DNA from: Chthoniobacter flavus
GTDB taxonomy: Bacteria; Verrucomicrobiota; Verrucomicrobiia; Chthoniobacterales; Terrimicrobiaceae
DNA: 64,000 nt
Assembly (NCBI GenBank): GCA_945860745.1
Contig: CAMASH010000002.1
Span: 18,630-82,629, forward strand
Reading direction: 5' to 3'
Shown: positions 34,272 to 43,082 of the stretch, piece by piece
How the letters are laid out: each line of letters opens with the position of its first letter
How positions within the stretch are numbered: position 1 is the stretch's first letter
The notes under the pieces: model-generated
What the model was told of the DNA's origin: nothing
Database searches by the model: none
What the model saw: the letters and a program-made list of their open reading frames with translations, nothing else
Position numbers and translations under genes: made by a program

Positions 34272-35206
34272 CAGGCGGGGCCGGGCCCGGAGAGAGCGGG
34301 CTCAAAAACGAATTCGCTCGTGTTTTGCAAGCCGGTCAAATCGATAACTTGAAAGTGAAATTGGTTGCGAAACCAGGTCAATTGCCTTTTGGCATAACGC
34401 CGGGTTGCGAGGGTGATGGCGTCGATGCATTGCGGCTCAGTCAGCTCGCCGCGCAGCAGAGCTTGGATCTCCCGCAGCCCGATGGCCCGGGCGGCGGTCG
34501 GACCGACCTTCGTCAAATCACGAACTTCCCCGACAACACCGTCACGGAACATCGCTTTCACATTTTCCCCGATGCGGGCATCGAGTTCGGCGCGATCGCG
34601 GGTCAGCAGCAAACCGTGGAAGCCGGGGGTGGATTTGCTCTTCCATTCTTCGCGCAACGCTAAACTGGAGCGTCCGGTGAGAAGACAAATTTCCAAAGCG
34701 CGCAGCACGCGGCGGGGATTTTGGAAATCCAGGTGCTCGCGCGCGCCGGGATCGGCCTGATCGAGGCGGCGTTGCAACTCCTCCAGGGGCAGCGCGCCAA
34801 GCTCCGCCCGCAACGCGGGATCGGCCGGAGGGAGATCGGCCAGCCCGTGCGTCAGCGCCTTGAGGTAAAGTCCTGAACCGCCCGAGATGATCGGGCGGTG
34901 GCCCCGCGCGCTGACCTCCGCGATTTTTTCCCGGGCCAGATTGGCAAAACGCGCAGCGTCGAAGGATTCCGACGGCGGGAGAAACCCTATGAGGTGATGC
35001 GGCACGCGGGCTCGAAGTTCGGCGTCCGGCTGGGCCGCGAGGATCTCCAAGCCTGAATAAACCTGGAAGGCATCGGCCCCAAGAATTTCGCCGCCGAACC
35101 GGCTGGCCAGTTCGACGGCGAAAGACGTTTTGCCAACCCCGGTGGGGCCGCAAATAATGAGAGGGGTTGAGGACGGAAGGTTGATCGTTGAGAGGAGGGG
35201 ACTCAC
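34271..35206 (-). CDS. miaA: tRNA dimethylallyltransferase MiaA
   Basis: 311 residues from GTG 35206 (TTG 35236 is an alternative). Walker A IICGPTGVGKTSFAVELASR, ILGADAFQVYSGLEILAAQP, the catalytic-type Asp/Thr region, PIISGGSGLYLKALTHGLAD, DFQNPRRVLRALEICLLTG, and RYAKRQLTWFRNQ. Adds dimethylallyl to A37 of tRNAs reading UNN codons. Its stop shares one base with the hflX start; miaA-hflX is a common gene order. Confidence 0.94.
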   Translation of the reverse strand: MSPLLSTINLPSSTPLIICGPTGVGKTSFAVELASRFGGEILGADAFQVYSGLEILAAQPDAELRARVPHHLIGFLPPSESFDAARFANLAREKIAEVSARGHRPIISGGSGLYLKALTHGLADLPPADPALRAELGALPLEELQRRLDQADPGAREHLDFQNPRRVLRALEICLLTGRSSLALREEWKSKSTPGFHGLLLTRDRAELDARIGENVKAMFRDGVVGEVRDLTKVGPTAARAIGLREIQALLRGELTEPQCIDAITLATRRYAKRQLTWFRNQFHFQVIDLTGLQNTSEFVFEPALSGPGPA

Positions 35207-35255
35207 TCGTCCCGGTTTCCTCTCAACCCTCAACAACGAACCCTCAACATTTTCC

Positions 35256-35858
35256 CTATTGTTCAGGCTGACGCTCGCGCTCGCTGCGGCGTTCCTCGAC
35301 GGCCTTGGCGCCGCTGACCACCAGCTTGCGGCCCATGTATTCCTTGTCGTGCAGTTCCGTCACGGCCCGCTTGGCCTCGTCGGTGGACTGCATTTGCACG
35401 AAGGCGAAACCCTTCGAGCGCTGGGTGTGCTTATTCGCCACGATCTCGACGTTTTCGACCGAACCGACCCCGTTGAAGAGATCCGAGAGGTCGCTTTCGG
35501 TCGCATCGAAGGACAGGTTGCCCACATAAATGCGTGGGGACGTGACCTCGATGATTTCGGGTTTGCGGAAACCCGACGGGCGTCCGGGCCGTTCCGTGCG
35601 CTCCGGGCGGCGCTCGGCGACCGACTCAGCCGGGCTGCTGCTTTGGCGGCTGCGGGCGGGAGAGGCGACGGGTTTGGGGGCTTCGTTGCCGGCGAAAAAC
35701 GCGGCAATTTTCTGCCAGAGGCTTTTCTTCTGCGGCTTGGCGGGGGTTTCCTGACGGGTAGTGCGGGGGCCGCTGTGACTGCTGGGACCGCCGGGACGGC
35801 GGTTGCCGCCGCGCCGGGGCGAACGACGGCCATTGCTGCTGCTGTATTCGGATGACAT
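35256..35858 (-). CDS. RNA-binding protein with one RRM domain
   Basis: 200 residues. Disordered basic Ser/Pro/Arg-rich N-terminus (GRRSPRRGGNRRPGGPSS), then one RRM: RNP2 RIYVGNLSF, helix DATESDLSDLFNGVG, RNP1 SKGFAFVQM, and a short basic tail. Resembles cold-responsive bacterial RRM proteins. Start ATG 35858 chosen over an upstream frame extension. Binds single-stranded RNA; targets unknown. Confidence 0.88.
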   Translation of the reverse strand: MSSEYSSSNGRRSPRRGGNRRPGGPSSHSGPRTTRQETPAKPQKKSLWQKIAAFFAGNEAPKPVASPARSRQSSSPAESVAERRPERTERPGRPSGFRKPEIIEVTSPRIYVGNLSFDATESDLSDLFNGVGSVENVEIVANKHTQRSKGFAFVQMQSTDEAKRAVTELHDKEYMGRKLVVSGAKAVEERRSERERQPEQ

Positions 35859-36191
35859 GACTTTGATGGATTGCATTGGTGGATGGCACACGGGTAGGCC
35901 GGATAGGGAATTTCCCGGTGTGCGATCCTTTCGTTAATGCCTCGGGCGGGGCCGATTTCTTTGCGGAAACACGTGTTTTCCAACCAGCAAAGATCCAATA
36001 TGCGGCCATGCAGATCAGCCGCCGCGCCAACAACTTCCATGGGTGCGCGGCAATTTCAACATGCATTTCGTTTAACGCCTGAGGCTTGCGTAAAGTCTCC
36101 CAGTCCGCGCCATTTGGCAAGGACCAATTGCCGGATGGGCCACCAAAAATTTTCCGTAACTCTTCCGCGCCGAAGCTGTTAGAATAAAGAC

Positions 36192-37244
36192 ATGCGGAAC
36201 CCAAAACTCCTGTTGTTCGCCGGTGTGCTGGCCATTTGTGCCACCGTCGTGATCTGGAGATGGATTTCCGGCTGGGGTCTCGTCACGATCCATGCCGAAA
36301 AAGCCCCCCTCTCGAAAGTCGTCAAATCCATCGAACGCCAGGGGGGCGTGCGCATTGTCACCAACGCCGACCCCGCCACCCCGGTCACCCTCTCCCTTGA
36401 CCGCGCCCCCGTTTTCGAAGCCATCGACACTCTGGCCATCCGCGTGGATGGCGATGCGCGGCTGGCCTTTATCGCCGCCCCGGACAAGAAACAGATCGCC
36501 GATGTGCTGGCGGCCTTCACCACCGGCGCGAACCCCGGCGGATGGAACGTTCTTTCCGCCGGATTCGGAGGCGGAGGGGGTGGAGGAATGATGAGCAGCA
36601 GCGAGACCGTGATCGATCCGCGGCAGATCGAATGGAAAATGAGCGACGTGCCCGATCGCAATCTCCAGACGATTCTCAACCAGGGCGCGCAAAAAACCGG
36701 CGCCCTCTTCGCCACTCCGAAAGATTGGAACCCCCTCATCGGCAAACTTCCAGCCGCCGAGAAGGCAGGCAAGATGGCCGCCGCCGCCGTCAGCGCCGCC
36801 AAAGGCCGGCTCGAGGAAATCGTCCTTCTCACCATCCGCCCGCCTCGTCCCGAAGGCGAGCGCAATGCCGGCGAAGGCGGCGGCCCCGGCCGTTGGGAAA
36901 GCCAGCTCACCGTCCTCTCCCCCGCCCGCGGCAATCGCGGCAATCCCGAATGGATGGCCGAGCGCGCCCAGGCCCAGATCGCCCTGCTTCCCCCGGCGGA
37001 ACGCCAGGAGGCCCAGACCCAGTTCGACGAGATGCGCAAATTCTGGGAGGCCGTCCGCAATCTCCCCGAGGAGGAACGCCGCGCCAGGATGGAGGAACTC
37101 ATGAGCCGGCCGGAAATCCAGGAAAAGATGGAGGAACGCATGGCCCAGCGCGACAGCAAGCGCACCCCCGAGCAGCGCGAGCAGCGGATGAAACGCTACA
37201 TCGAGCGCAAGAATCAGATGAAGAATGCCCCGGCGAAATCATGA
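36192..37244 (+). CDS. Secretin-N-like membrane-anchored protein
   Basis: 350 residues. Signal anchor KLLLFAGVLAICATVVIWRW, then a secretin/STN-like module (SKVVKSIERQGGVRIVTNAD followed by VTLSLDRAPVFEAIDTLAIR), a Gly-rich linker, a second similar region (QIEWKMSDVPDRNLQTILNQ), and a long charged helical C-terminus. Its stop overlaps the prepilin gene by 4 bp (ATGA). No secretin barrel, so it cannot form a pore alone. Likely a periplasmic-facing partner of the pseudopilin; unverified. Confidence 0.7.
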   Translation: MRNPKLLLFAGVLAICATVVIWRWISGWGLVTIHAEKAPLSKVVKSIERQGGVRIVTNADPATPVTLSLDRAPVFEAIDTLAIRVDGDARLAFIAAPDKKQIADVLAAFTTGANPGGWNVLSAGFGGGGGGGMMSSSETVIDPRQIEWKMSDVPDRNLQTILNQGAQKTGALFATPKDWNPLIGKLPAAEKAGKMAAAAVSAAKGRLEEIVLLTIRPPRPEGERNAGEGGGPGRWESQLTVLSPARGNRGNPEWMAERAQAQIALLPPAERQEAQTQFDEMRKFWEAVRNLPEEERRARMEELMSRPEIQEKMEERMAQRDSKRTPEQREQRMKRYIERKNQMKNAPAKS

Positions 37245-37804
37245 AATCCGCAAGCCGGTCCGGCTTCACCCTCATCGAACTCCTCGTCGTCATCGCCATC
37301 GTCGGCATCCTCGCCTCGCTGGCCCTGCCCGAGTTCAGCAAATTCATCAACCGCGCCCGCAGTGTCACCTGCATGAATAACCTCCGCCAGATCGGCGTCA
37401 GCGTTCTCAGTTATGTCGCCGACAACGAGAACAAGTATCCCATCATCGAACCCAACCCCGAGAGCGAGGTCTACAGCCCCGAGGACGAAGCCACCCCTCT
37501 TTACGAGGAACTCCAACCCTACGGCCTGACCGAGAATCTCCTCAAGTGCCCCACCGACGTCGCCGGCAAGAATTACTACGCCCGGCGAAACCCCCACACC
37601 AGCTACCAATGGCGCCCCCTCATCGACGACGAAAACGCCATCGCCCCGAAAATCTACGGCGGCCGCCGCGGCGCCGGCGTGCGCGTGGCCAAGCCCGGCC
37701 GCGTCACCATCTGCACCGATTTCGAGACCATCCATTTCAACCGCATGAACCGCCTCTACGGCGACGGCCACGTCGTCGCCACGCTCGTCGATCCTAATAA
37801 GTAA
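37241..37804 (+). CDS. Type II/IV pseudopilin-like protein
   Basis: 187 residues. The prepilin leader is KSASRSG, then FTLIELLVVIAIVGILASLA, with cleavage by prepilin peptidase expected after Gly and Glu at +5. The C-terminal part (NRLYGDGHVVATLVD) matches the H-X9-DG-like pseudopilin group common in Verrucomicrobia and Planctomycetes. Start ATG 37241 overlaps the preceding gene, so the two should be translated together. Confidence 0.88.
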   Translation: MKSASRSGFTLIELLVVIAIVGILASLALPEFSKFINRARSVTCMNNLRQIGVSVLSYVADNENKYPIIEPNPESEVYSPEDEATPLYEELQPYGLTENLLKCPTDVAGKNYYARRNPHTSYQWRPLIDDENAIAPKIYGGRRGAGVRVAKPGRVTICTDFETIHFNRMNRLYGDGHVVATLVDPNK

Positions 37805-37917
37805 GTCCCCTCAAAGACGGCAAATCCCGAAACGGTGATTGCGGCGAAGACTGAAGCGATTCCCACGCATGGGGGACCCGGACGAGTGAAGCTTCCCGCT
37901 CGTCACGCCCGCCCCCC

Positions 37918-39118
37918 TTGGAGGGACAGGGTGCCTCCAATCACAGCTCGCGCGGGCAAGCCGCAGGCTTCTTCACCGGCCTTGCCCCGGCTCGAGCAGG
38001 CGGCAGGCAACGTGGACTTGGAAGCGCCGCCCTCGCCGATAGTTATCGCGGATTACGGCGCGTCCCAAGGGCGGAACTCCCTGGTTCCGGTCGCCGCGGC
38101 AATTGGACGGCTGCGGGCGCGTGTTGGTTCCAGGCGCGCGATCTCCGTTGTCCACCCCGATCTGGCCGGCAATGACTTTGCGGCCCTCTTCCAACTCCTC
38201 ACAAACGATGCGGCCAGCTACCTCCGCCGTGATTCTGCTGCCTTCTCCTCGGCCGTCGGCCGGTCATTCTACGAACAAATCCTGCCCTCCGGGATAGTAA
38301 GTCGCTGTAAACAAATAAAGGGAGCAACCTCACTTGTTCTTTTGGCCTCTTGGCTGCGTTGGTTATCCCCCGTGCACCCTGGCTCTCTCCTTCGTCGAGT
38401 CTGGCCAGAGGCCAAAACTCCTGCGCCATCTTGCCACCTTTATTTATTTACAGCTCCTAACGCCGGGATGGAGCGCTTGGGCGGTGCAATGGCTCAGCCG
38501 TGTGCCGGCCATCATTCCGGACCAGGGGCAAGTCGCCTTCAGCCGGGACCACGCTGCGCCAGCGGCCTCCACGCGACAGGCGGACGAGGACGGGCGAACG
38601 TTCCTCACCCATCGGGCCCGCGCAATGCGAACGGGTGCCCGGCTGGTCATCCTCACAATGGCGCGGGACGATTCCGGCGACTTGGGATACCAGTCGGTGC
38701 TCGAGGCCATGTCTGCGTCACTGCTGGAGCTGATTGACCAAGGCCTGATCCACGCCGAAGAGGTGCGCCGCATACGGTGGGGCGCACACGCGCAGAGTTC
38801 ACGGCGCCGTTCGGGCCGGACGGTCGCTTTGCCGGCTGAGCGATGGAACCCCTCGAGGTTTTCAGCGGCGAAGACGGAATTTGGCAGGACTTCGAACGCA
38901 CTCAAGAGGCCGGCGCGTTCGGCGCGCAATGGGCCGCGTTCTCGCGGGCTTCCGTATTTCCGACCCTCGCGGCGGAATTGGACGGAGGCCCCGGCGATCC
39001 GCGAGGCCCCGATTTCCTCCAGCGCATGGAAGCAGAGATGGCGAAGCGGCTGGCGACAGCTCCCGTGCGGATGAAAATCCCGCTGGCGAAGAGGGTGTTG
39101 GTGAAACAGGCGGACTGA
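37918..39118 (+). pseudogene. SABATH-family carboxyl methyltransferase, heavily decayed
   Basis: Four collinear pieces of a SABATH (Methyltransf_7) protein in changing frames: MEGQGASNHSSRGQAAGF (TTG 37918); PIVIADYGASQGRNSLVPVA and AGNDFAALFQLL (SAM region, to ~38300); GWSAWAVQWLSRVPAIIPDQ and later FLTHRARAMRTGARLVILTM (38460 to ~38770); and EFTAPFGPDGRFAG, stop (TGA 38837), AMEPLEVFSGEDGIWQ to 39118. Lesions: frameshifts near 37985 and 38770, one nonsense codon, and a 157-bp MITE. Plant members methylate carboxyl groups of small acids. The pieces cover a full-length gene, so loss was by decay, not truncation. Confidence 0.85.
38301..38457. mobile_element. 157-bp MITE inside the SABATH pseudogene
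   Basis: Terminal inverted repeats of 21 bp with three mismatches (left GTCGCTGTAAACAAATAAAG, right outer end GGAGCTGTAAATAAATAAAG when read inward). TAA lies on both sides (38298-38300 and 38458-38460) as a target duplication. Subterminal TTTTGGCCTCTTGG and CCAGAGGCCAAAA are also inverted. No coding capacity. Removing 160 bp (element plus one TAA) rejoins the conserved block in one frame as LPSGIVTPGWSAWA, confirming the boundaries. Confidence 0.85.
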
Positions 39119-39251
39119 TCTCTGTGAGCCAGGCGGAACCTGACCGCGCGCTATTTTTACAGATTGCGCCAACGCATTCTTCGAACATACTCTGAAGAAT
39201 CCCCATGCTGGCGACATCCGATTTGTTTTTCGTCCCTTTGGTTTGCCCGGC

Positions 39252-40271
39252 ATGACGGTTCCGCTCGACATCGAGCAAACGCACGATCTGATCGACTATC
39301 TCCGCGGCCGGGGGCTCTTTGCCAAGGACGACGTTTGCGCCGCCGTGATCCTGCGAGGCGGAGTCTCCAACAAAACCGTCCTCGTGCAGGGACCGTCGCG
39401 GAGCATCGTCGTCAAACAGGCCCTCGAAAAATTGCGGGTGGCCGCGGACTGGCATGCCGATCCCGCGCGCATCGAGCGCGAAGCTCTCGGACTGAGGCTT
39501 CTGGAACACCTGGCCCCGCCCGGATCCCTCACCCCGTTCGTCTTTGAGGATGCGCCCCTTTTTCTTTTGGGGATGGAAGCGGTGCCTGATCCGCACGAAA
39601 ACTGGAAAACCGTCTTGTTGCGGGGCGAGATCGCGGAGGATGCCACGATACAATTTGGAGCCCTTCTCGGCCGGATCCATTTTCAGGGAACGAAACTCGA
39701 TGAAGCGGCCATTCGCCCCATTCAGGACCGCCACTTTTTTCAGGAGCTGCGGGTCGATCCCTACTACCACTTCACCGCCAGAAAAAATCCCGCCGCGGCG
39801 GACTTTTACGCGCAGCTCATCCGCGACATGGAGGCGGCACCCCGGACGGTGGTGCATGGGGATTTCAGTCCCAAGAACATCCTGATCCACCAGGGCCGCC
39901 TGATCCTGCTCGACCATGAGGTGATCCACTACGGCGACCCGACCTTCGATCTGGGCTTTGCACTGACCCATCTGCTTTCCAAGGCAAATCACCTGCGATT
40001 GACCCGGCAACTGTTCCTCCAGGCGTCCGAAAAGTTCTGGCAGTCCTATCTGACGGAGGCGGGCCCGTTGACCGGCGAGAGGGACTTCGAATCCCGTGCT
40101 TGCCGTCACACACTGGCCTGCCTACTGGCCCGGATTGACGGTCGCTCTCCTCTTGAATATCTCAATCCAGATGAGCAGGTCGTACAAAAATTGGCGGCCC
40201 TCGAACTCCTGCGAAATCCACCCGCCCACATCCCCGATTTGATCCGGGAGTTCGGATCCTGTCTGCCCTAG
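39252..40271 (+). CDS. APH/MtnK-like phosphotransferase
   Basis: 339 residues, kinase-like fold. LRGGVSNKTVLVQG (nucleotide loop), VVKQALEKL (conserved Lys), the catalytic loop VVHGDFSPKNILIHQGRLIL, and metal-binding DHEVIHYGDPTFDLGF. The pattern is nearest to methylthioribose-kinase-like or other small-molecule kinases. Start ATG 39252. Followed after 6 bp by the divergent enolase gene, so the two are probably an operon acting on related phosphorylated small molecules. Substrate unknown. Confidence 0.82.
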   Translation: MTVPLDIEQTHDLIDYLRGRGLFAKDDVCAAVILRGGVSNKTVLVQGPSRSIVVKQALEKLRVAADWHADPARIEREALGLRLLEHLAPPGSLTPFVFEDAPLFLLGMEAVPDPHENWKTVLLRGEIAEDATIQFGALLGRIHFQGTKLDEAAIRPIQDRHFFQELRVDPYYHFTARKNPAAADFYAQLIRDMEAAPRTVVHGDFSPKNILIHQGRLILLDHEVIHYGDPTFDLGFALTHLLSKANHLRLTRQLFLQASEKFWQSYLTEAGPLTGERDFESRACRHTLACLLARIDGRSPLEYLNPDEQVVQKLAALELLRNPPAHIPDLIREFGSCLP

Positions 40272-40277
40272 CATCCC

Positions 40278-41558
40278 ATGTTCACCATTCAGAAAGTCAG
40301 CGCCCTCGAAATCCTCGACAGCCGCGGCCGCCCGACGGTCAAGGCCACCTGTGTCTTTCAGGACGGCACAACCGCCTCCGCCTCCGTTCCTTCCGGGGCC
40401 TCCACCGGCGCCGCCGAAGCCATTGAGCTTCGCGACGGCGACCCGAAGCGCTATCAGGGCCTGGGCTGTAGGAAGGCCGTGGCCAACATCAACCGCGACA
40501 TCAACGCCGCCTTGGCGGGGCGGACCGTTAAGGCGCAGGAAGAAGTTGACGCCGTCACAAGAGAGTTGGACGGCACTGCGAATAAATCGCGTCTCGGCGC
40601 GAACGCCCATCTGGCCGTCTCCCTCGCCTTTGCGCGGGCTTGTGCCCAGGCCCGGCGGGTTCCACTTTACCAGCATTTCGCCGACATGATGGGGCAGCCT
40701 CTGCGCACCCTGCCGCGGCCCACGATCAATCTCTTCAGCGGCGGGAAGCACGCCGGCGAACTCTGTCCCCTTCAGGATGTTTTGGTGGTGCCCGTTTCCG
40801 CCACGACCATTGACCAATCCCTGGCCGACACCTTTGCGGTCTATCAATCCGCGGCAAAGCTCATCGCCAAAAAATATCACATGCGTCCGCTCAGTGCTGA
40901 TGAAGGGGGACTCGCCCCGATTTTTCCCGATCCGGAAGCCATGTTCGCAGATGCCGTCGAGGCGATTGAGCAAGCCGGCCTCCGCCCCGGCCACGATGTG
41001 GCCCTGGCCGTGGATGTCGCATCCAGTCATTTTCACACCGCAAACGGCTATCAACTGGGCGACCGTCTGCTTGATAGCCCGACGATGATCGAAGAGCTGG
41101 CGCGCTGGGCGAAAAACTATCCGCTCGTCAGCCTGGAGGACGGACTCTCCGAGGAGGATTGGGACCACTGGCCCAAATTGCGCGAAACGCTCTCCGGCCA
41201 AACCCGGGTCGTCGGCGATGATCTCCTATGCACCAACCCGGAACGCATCCGCAAGGCGGTGGAACTCGGAGCCGCCGACACCCTCCTACTCAAGGTCAAC
41301 CAGATCGGCAGCTTGAGCGAGGCAAAGGACGCCTGCCTCCTCGCCCGCAGAGCCGGCTGGCAGGTTACCATCAGCGCCCGCAGCGGGGAAACCGAGGACG
41401 ACTGGCTGGCCGATCTGGCCGTTGGCTGGGCCGGAGATCAGATCAAAGTCGGCTCCATCACCCAGTCCGAACGCCTGAGCAAATACAATCGGCTTCTGGA
41501 GATCGAAACCGCGACCCGGCTCCCCCTGGTCACTTGGCCGACGCCTGCCCCTCTCTGA
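40278..41558 (+). CDS. eno: Enolase or enolase-like enzyme, divergent
   Basis: 426 residues, full enolase length. LEILDSRGRPTVKATCVFQD, SVPSGASTGAAEAIELRDGD, LFSGGKHAGELCPLQDVLVV, SADEGGLAP (general acid Glu), SLEDGLSEEDW and VGDDLL (metal ligands), LLKVNQIGSLSEA (general base Lys), and GDQIKVGS (second Lys). The usual SHRSGETED substrate-phosphate motif reads SARSGETED: the conserved His is Ala. Forms an apparent operon with a small-molecule kinase. May be a specialised paralogue rather than the glycolytic enzyme. Confidence 0.85.
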   Translation: MFTIQKVSALEILDSRGRPTVKATCVFQDGTTASASVPSGASTGAAEAIELRDGDPKRYQGLGCRKAVANINRDINAALAGRTVKAQEEVDAVTRELDGTANKSRLGANAHLAVSLAFARACAQARRVPLYQHFADMMGQPLRTLPRPTINLFSGGKHAGELCPLQDVLVVPVSATTIDQSLADTFAVYQSAAKLIAKKYHMRPLSADEGGLAPIFPDPEAMFADAVEAIEQAGLRPGHDVALAVDVASSHFHTANGYQLGDRLLDSPTMIEELARWAKNYPLVSLEDGLSEEDWDHWPKLRETLSGQTRVVGDDLLCTNPERIRKAVELGAADTLLLKVNQIGSLSEAKDACLLARRAGWQVTISARSGETEDDWLADLAVGWAGDQIKVGSITQSERLSKYNRLLEIETATRLPLVTWPTPAPL

Positions 41559-41638
41559 CTGCGATTGAAGCCAAGAGGCGGTAGAGGAATAACGACAGAG
41601 AAGATGGGAAACGCCTGGCCAACAGGGCCTAACAGCCT

Positions 41639-42985
41639 CTAGGCGGCCGCGGCATCGAAGGCGGCATCGAGGACTTCCAGCAGGAAGTCGGCATCGGCCT
41701 TGGTGATGCACATGGGCGGGGAAAAGCGGATGGTCTGGCCCCAGAGTCCGCCTTTGCCCAGCAGCAGGCCCAGGTCGCGGGCTTTTTCCAGCACGGCCGC
41801 ACAGGCTTCCTTGGCGGGTTCCTTGGTTGCGCGGTCCTTCACCAGTTCGATCCCGAGCATGAGACCTTTGCCGCGCACGTCGCCGATGATGGCGTGTTTT
41901 TGCTTCAGCTTTTCGAGTCCGGCCAGAATGTAGCGGCCCAAGTTGAGGGAGTTTTGCTGGAGGTTTTCCTTCTCGATGACTTCGAGGACAGCTTTGCCGA
42001 TCGCGCTGACGACGGGGTTTCCGCCAAAGGTGTTAAAGTGGATTTTCTGCGCGAGGACGCTGGCGATCTCGGGGGTGGTGACGACCGCGGCGAGCGGGGC
42101 GCCGTTGCCGATGCTCTTGGCCATGGTGACGATGTCAGGAATTACGCCCTGCGTTTCGAAGCCCCAGTAATGCGTGCCGGTGCGACCGAAGCCGGTCTGG
42201 ACTTCGTCGGCGATGCAGACGCCGCCGGCGGCGCGGATGTGTTCGTAGGCGTGCTGGAGGTAGCCGTCGGGAAAGACGACAAAGCCGCCGACGCCCTGGA
42301 TGGATTCGGCGATGAAGCCGGCGACTTTGCCGGACGTGGCGTAATCAATAACCGACTTGACGTCGTCGGCATATTTTTTTCCGGCCTCGGGATCGTCGTA
42401 ACCGTAGTTCCCCCGGTAGCAATAGGGGGCCTGGGCATGGTGGACTCCGAAACTGTGGGGCACATTGAATTTCCACGAACTGTGGGCGGTCACAGCCATG
42501 CCGGCGGCGTTGCCGCCGTGGTAGGCGTTGCGCAGGGCGATGACGTCGTAGTTGCCGGTGTAGAGCCGGGCCATAAGAAGCGCGAGGTCGTTGGCCTCGG
42601 AGCCGGAATTGACGAAGGAGCAGACCTTGAGTTTTCCGGGGAGCTTCGAAGCGAGTTTCTCAGCGTATTCGGCGATCTTGGGCTGGAGATAAATGGTGGT
42701 GGAATGCTGAAGCGTTTCGTTCTGCTCGCGGGCCGCTTTGACGATGTGGGGATGGCAGTGTCCGGCACTGATGGTGACGATACCGCCGAGTCCGTCGAGG
42801 TAGCGTTTGCCGGTCTCGTCCCAGACGTATTGCATGCTGCCCTCCACCAGCATGATCGGTTTTTTGTAGTAGAGAAAAAGTCCGGGGCTGAGGAATTCCT
42901 TGCGCAGGGCGAGGACCTTTTCGGCGGAGGGGCCGGTGTAGGGTTTCGGCTGATGACTGGAGGGGGGCAGAACAGGCGTGGTCAT
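41639..42985 (-). CDS. Class III aminotransferase, AGXT2/GABA-type
   Basis: 448 residues, PLP fold type [73 protein letters not shown], and the PLP lysine in [17 protein letters not shown]. Closest to alanine-glyoxylate aminotransferase 2-like enzymes, which also use beta-alanine, beta-aminoisobutyrate or dimethylarginine. It lies next to a nucleobase transporter remnant, so a pyrimidine-breakdown role (beta-amino acid transamination) is plausible but inferred. Confidence 0.88.
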   Translation of the reverse strand: MTTPVLPPSSHQPKPYTGPSAEKVLALRKEFLSPGLFLYYKKPIMLVEGSMQYVWDETGKRYLDGLGGIVTISAGHCHPHIVKAAREQNETLQHSTTIYLQPKIAEYAEKLASKLPGKLKVCSFVNSGSEANDLALLMARLYTGNYDVIALRNAYHGGNAAGMAVTAHSSWKFNVPHSFGVHHAQAPYCYRGNYGYDDPEAGKKYADDVKSVIDYATSGKVAGFIAESIQGVGGFVVFPDGYLQHAYEHIRAAGGVCIADEVQTGFGRTGTHYWGFETQGVIPDIVTMAKSIGNGAPLAAVVTTPEIASVLAQKIHFNTFGGNPVVSAIGKAVLEVIEKENLQQNSLNLGRYILAGLEKLKQKHAIIGDVRGKGLMLGIELVKDRATKEPAKEACAAVLEKARDLGLLLGKGGLWGQTIRFSPPMCITKADADFLLEVLDAAFDAAAA

Positions 42986-43082
42986 GGGAGTTATTTTACA
43001 AAAGGAAACGAAGGGAACGAAGGAGGAAATTGTCTGACTATTTCTTGGTTATCTTCGCGACCTTCTGTTCGAATGTTTAAGG

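Noticed and set aside
37835..38737. Single 300-codon gene at this position
   Set aside because: It runs through the MITE and out of the homologous frame; only its middle part matches a SABATH enzyme, so it is a piece of the pseudogene.
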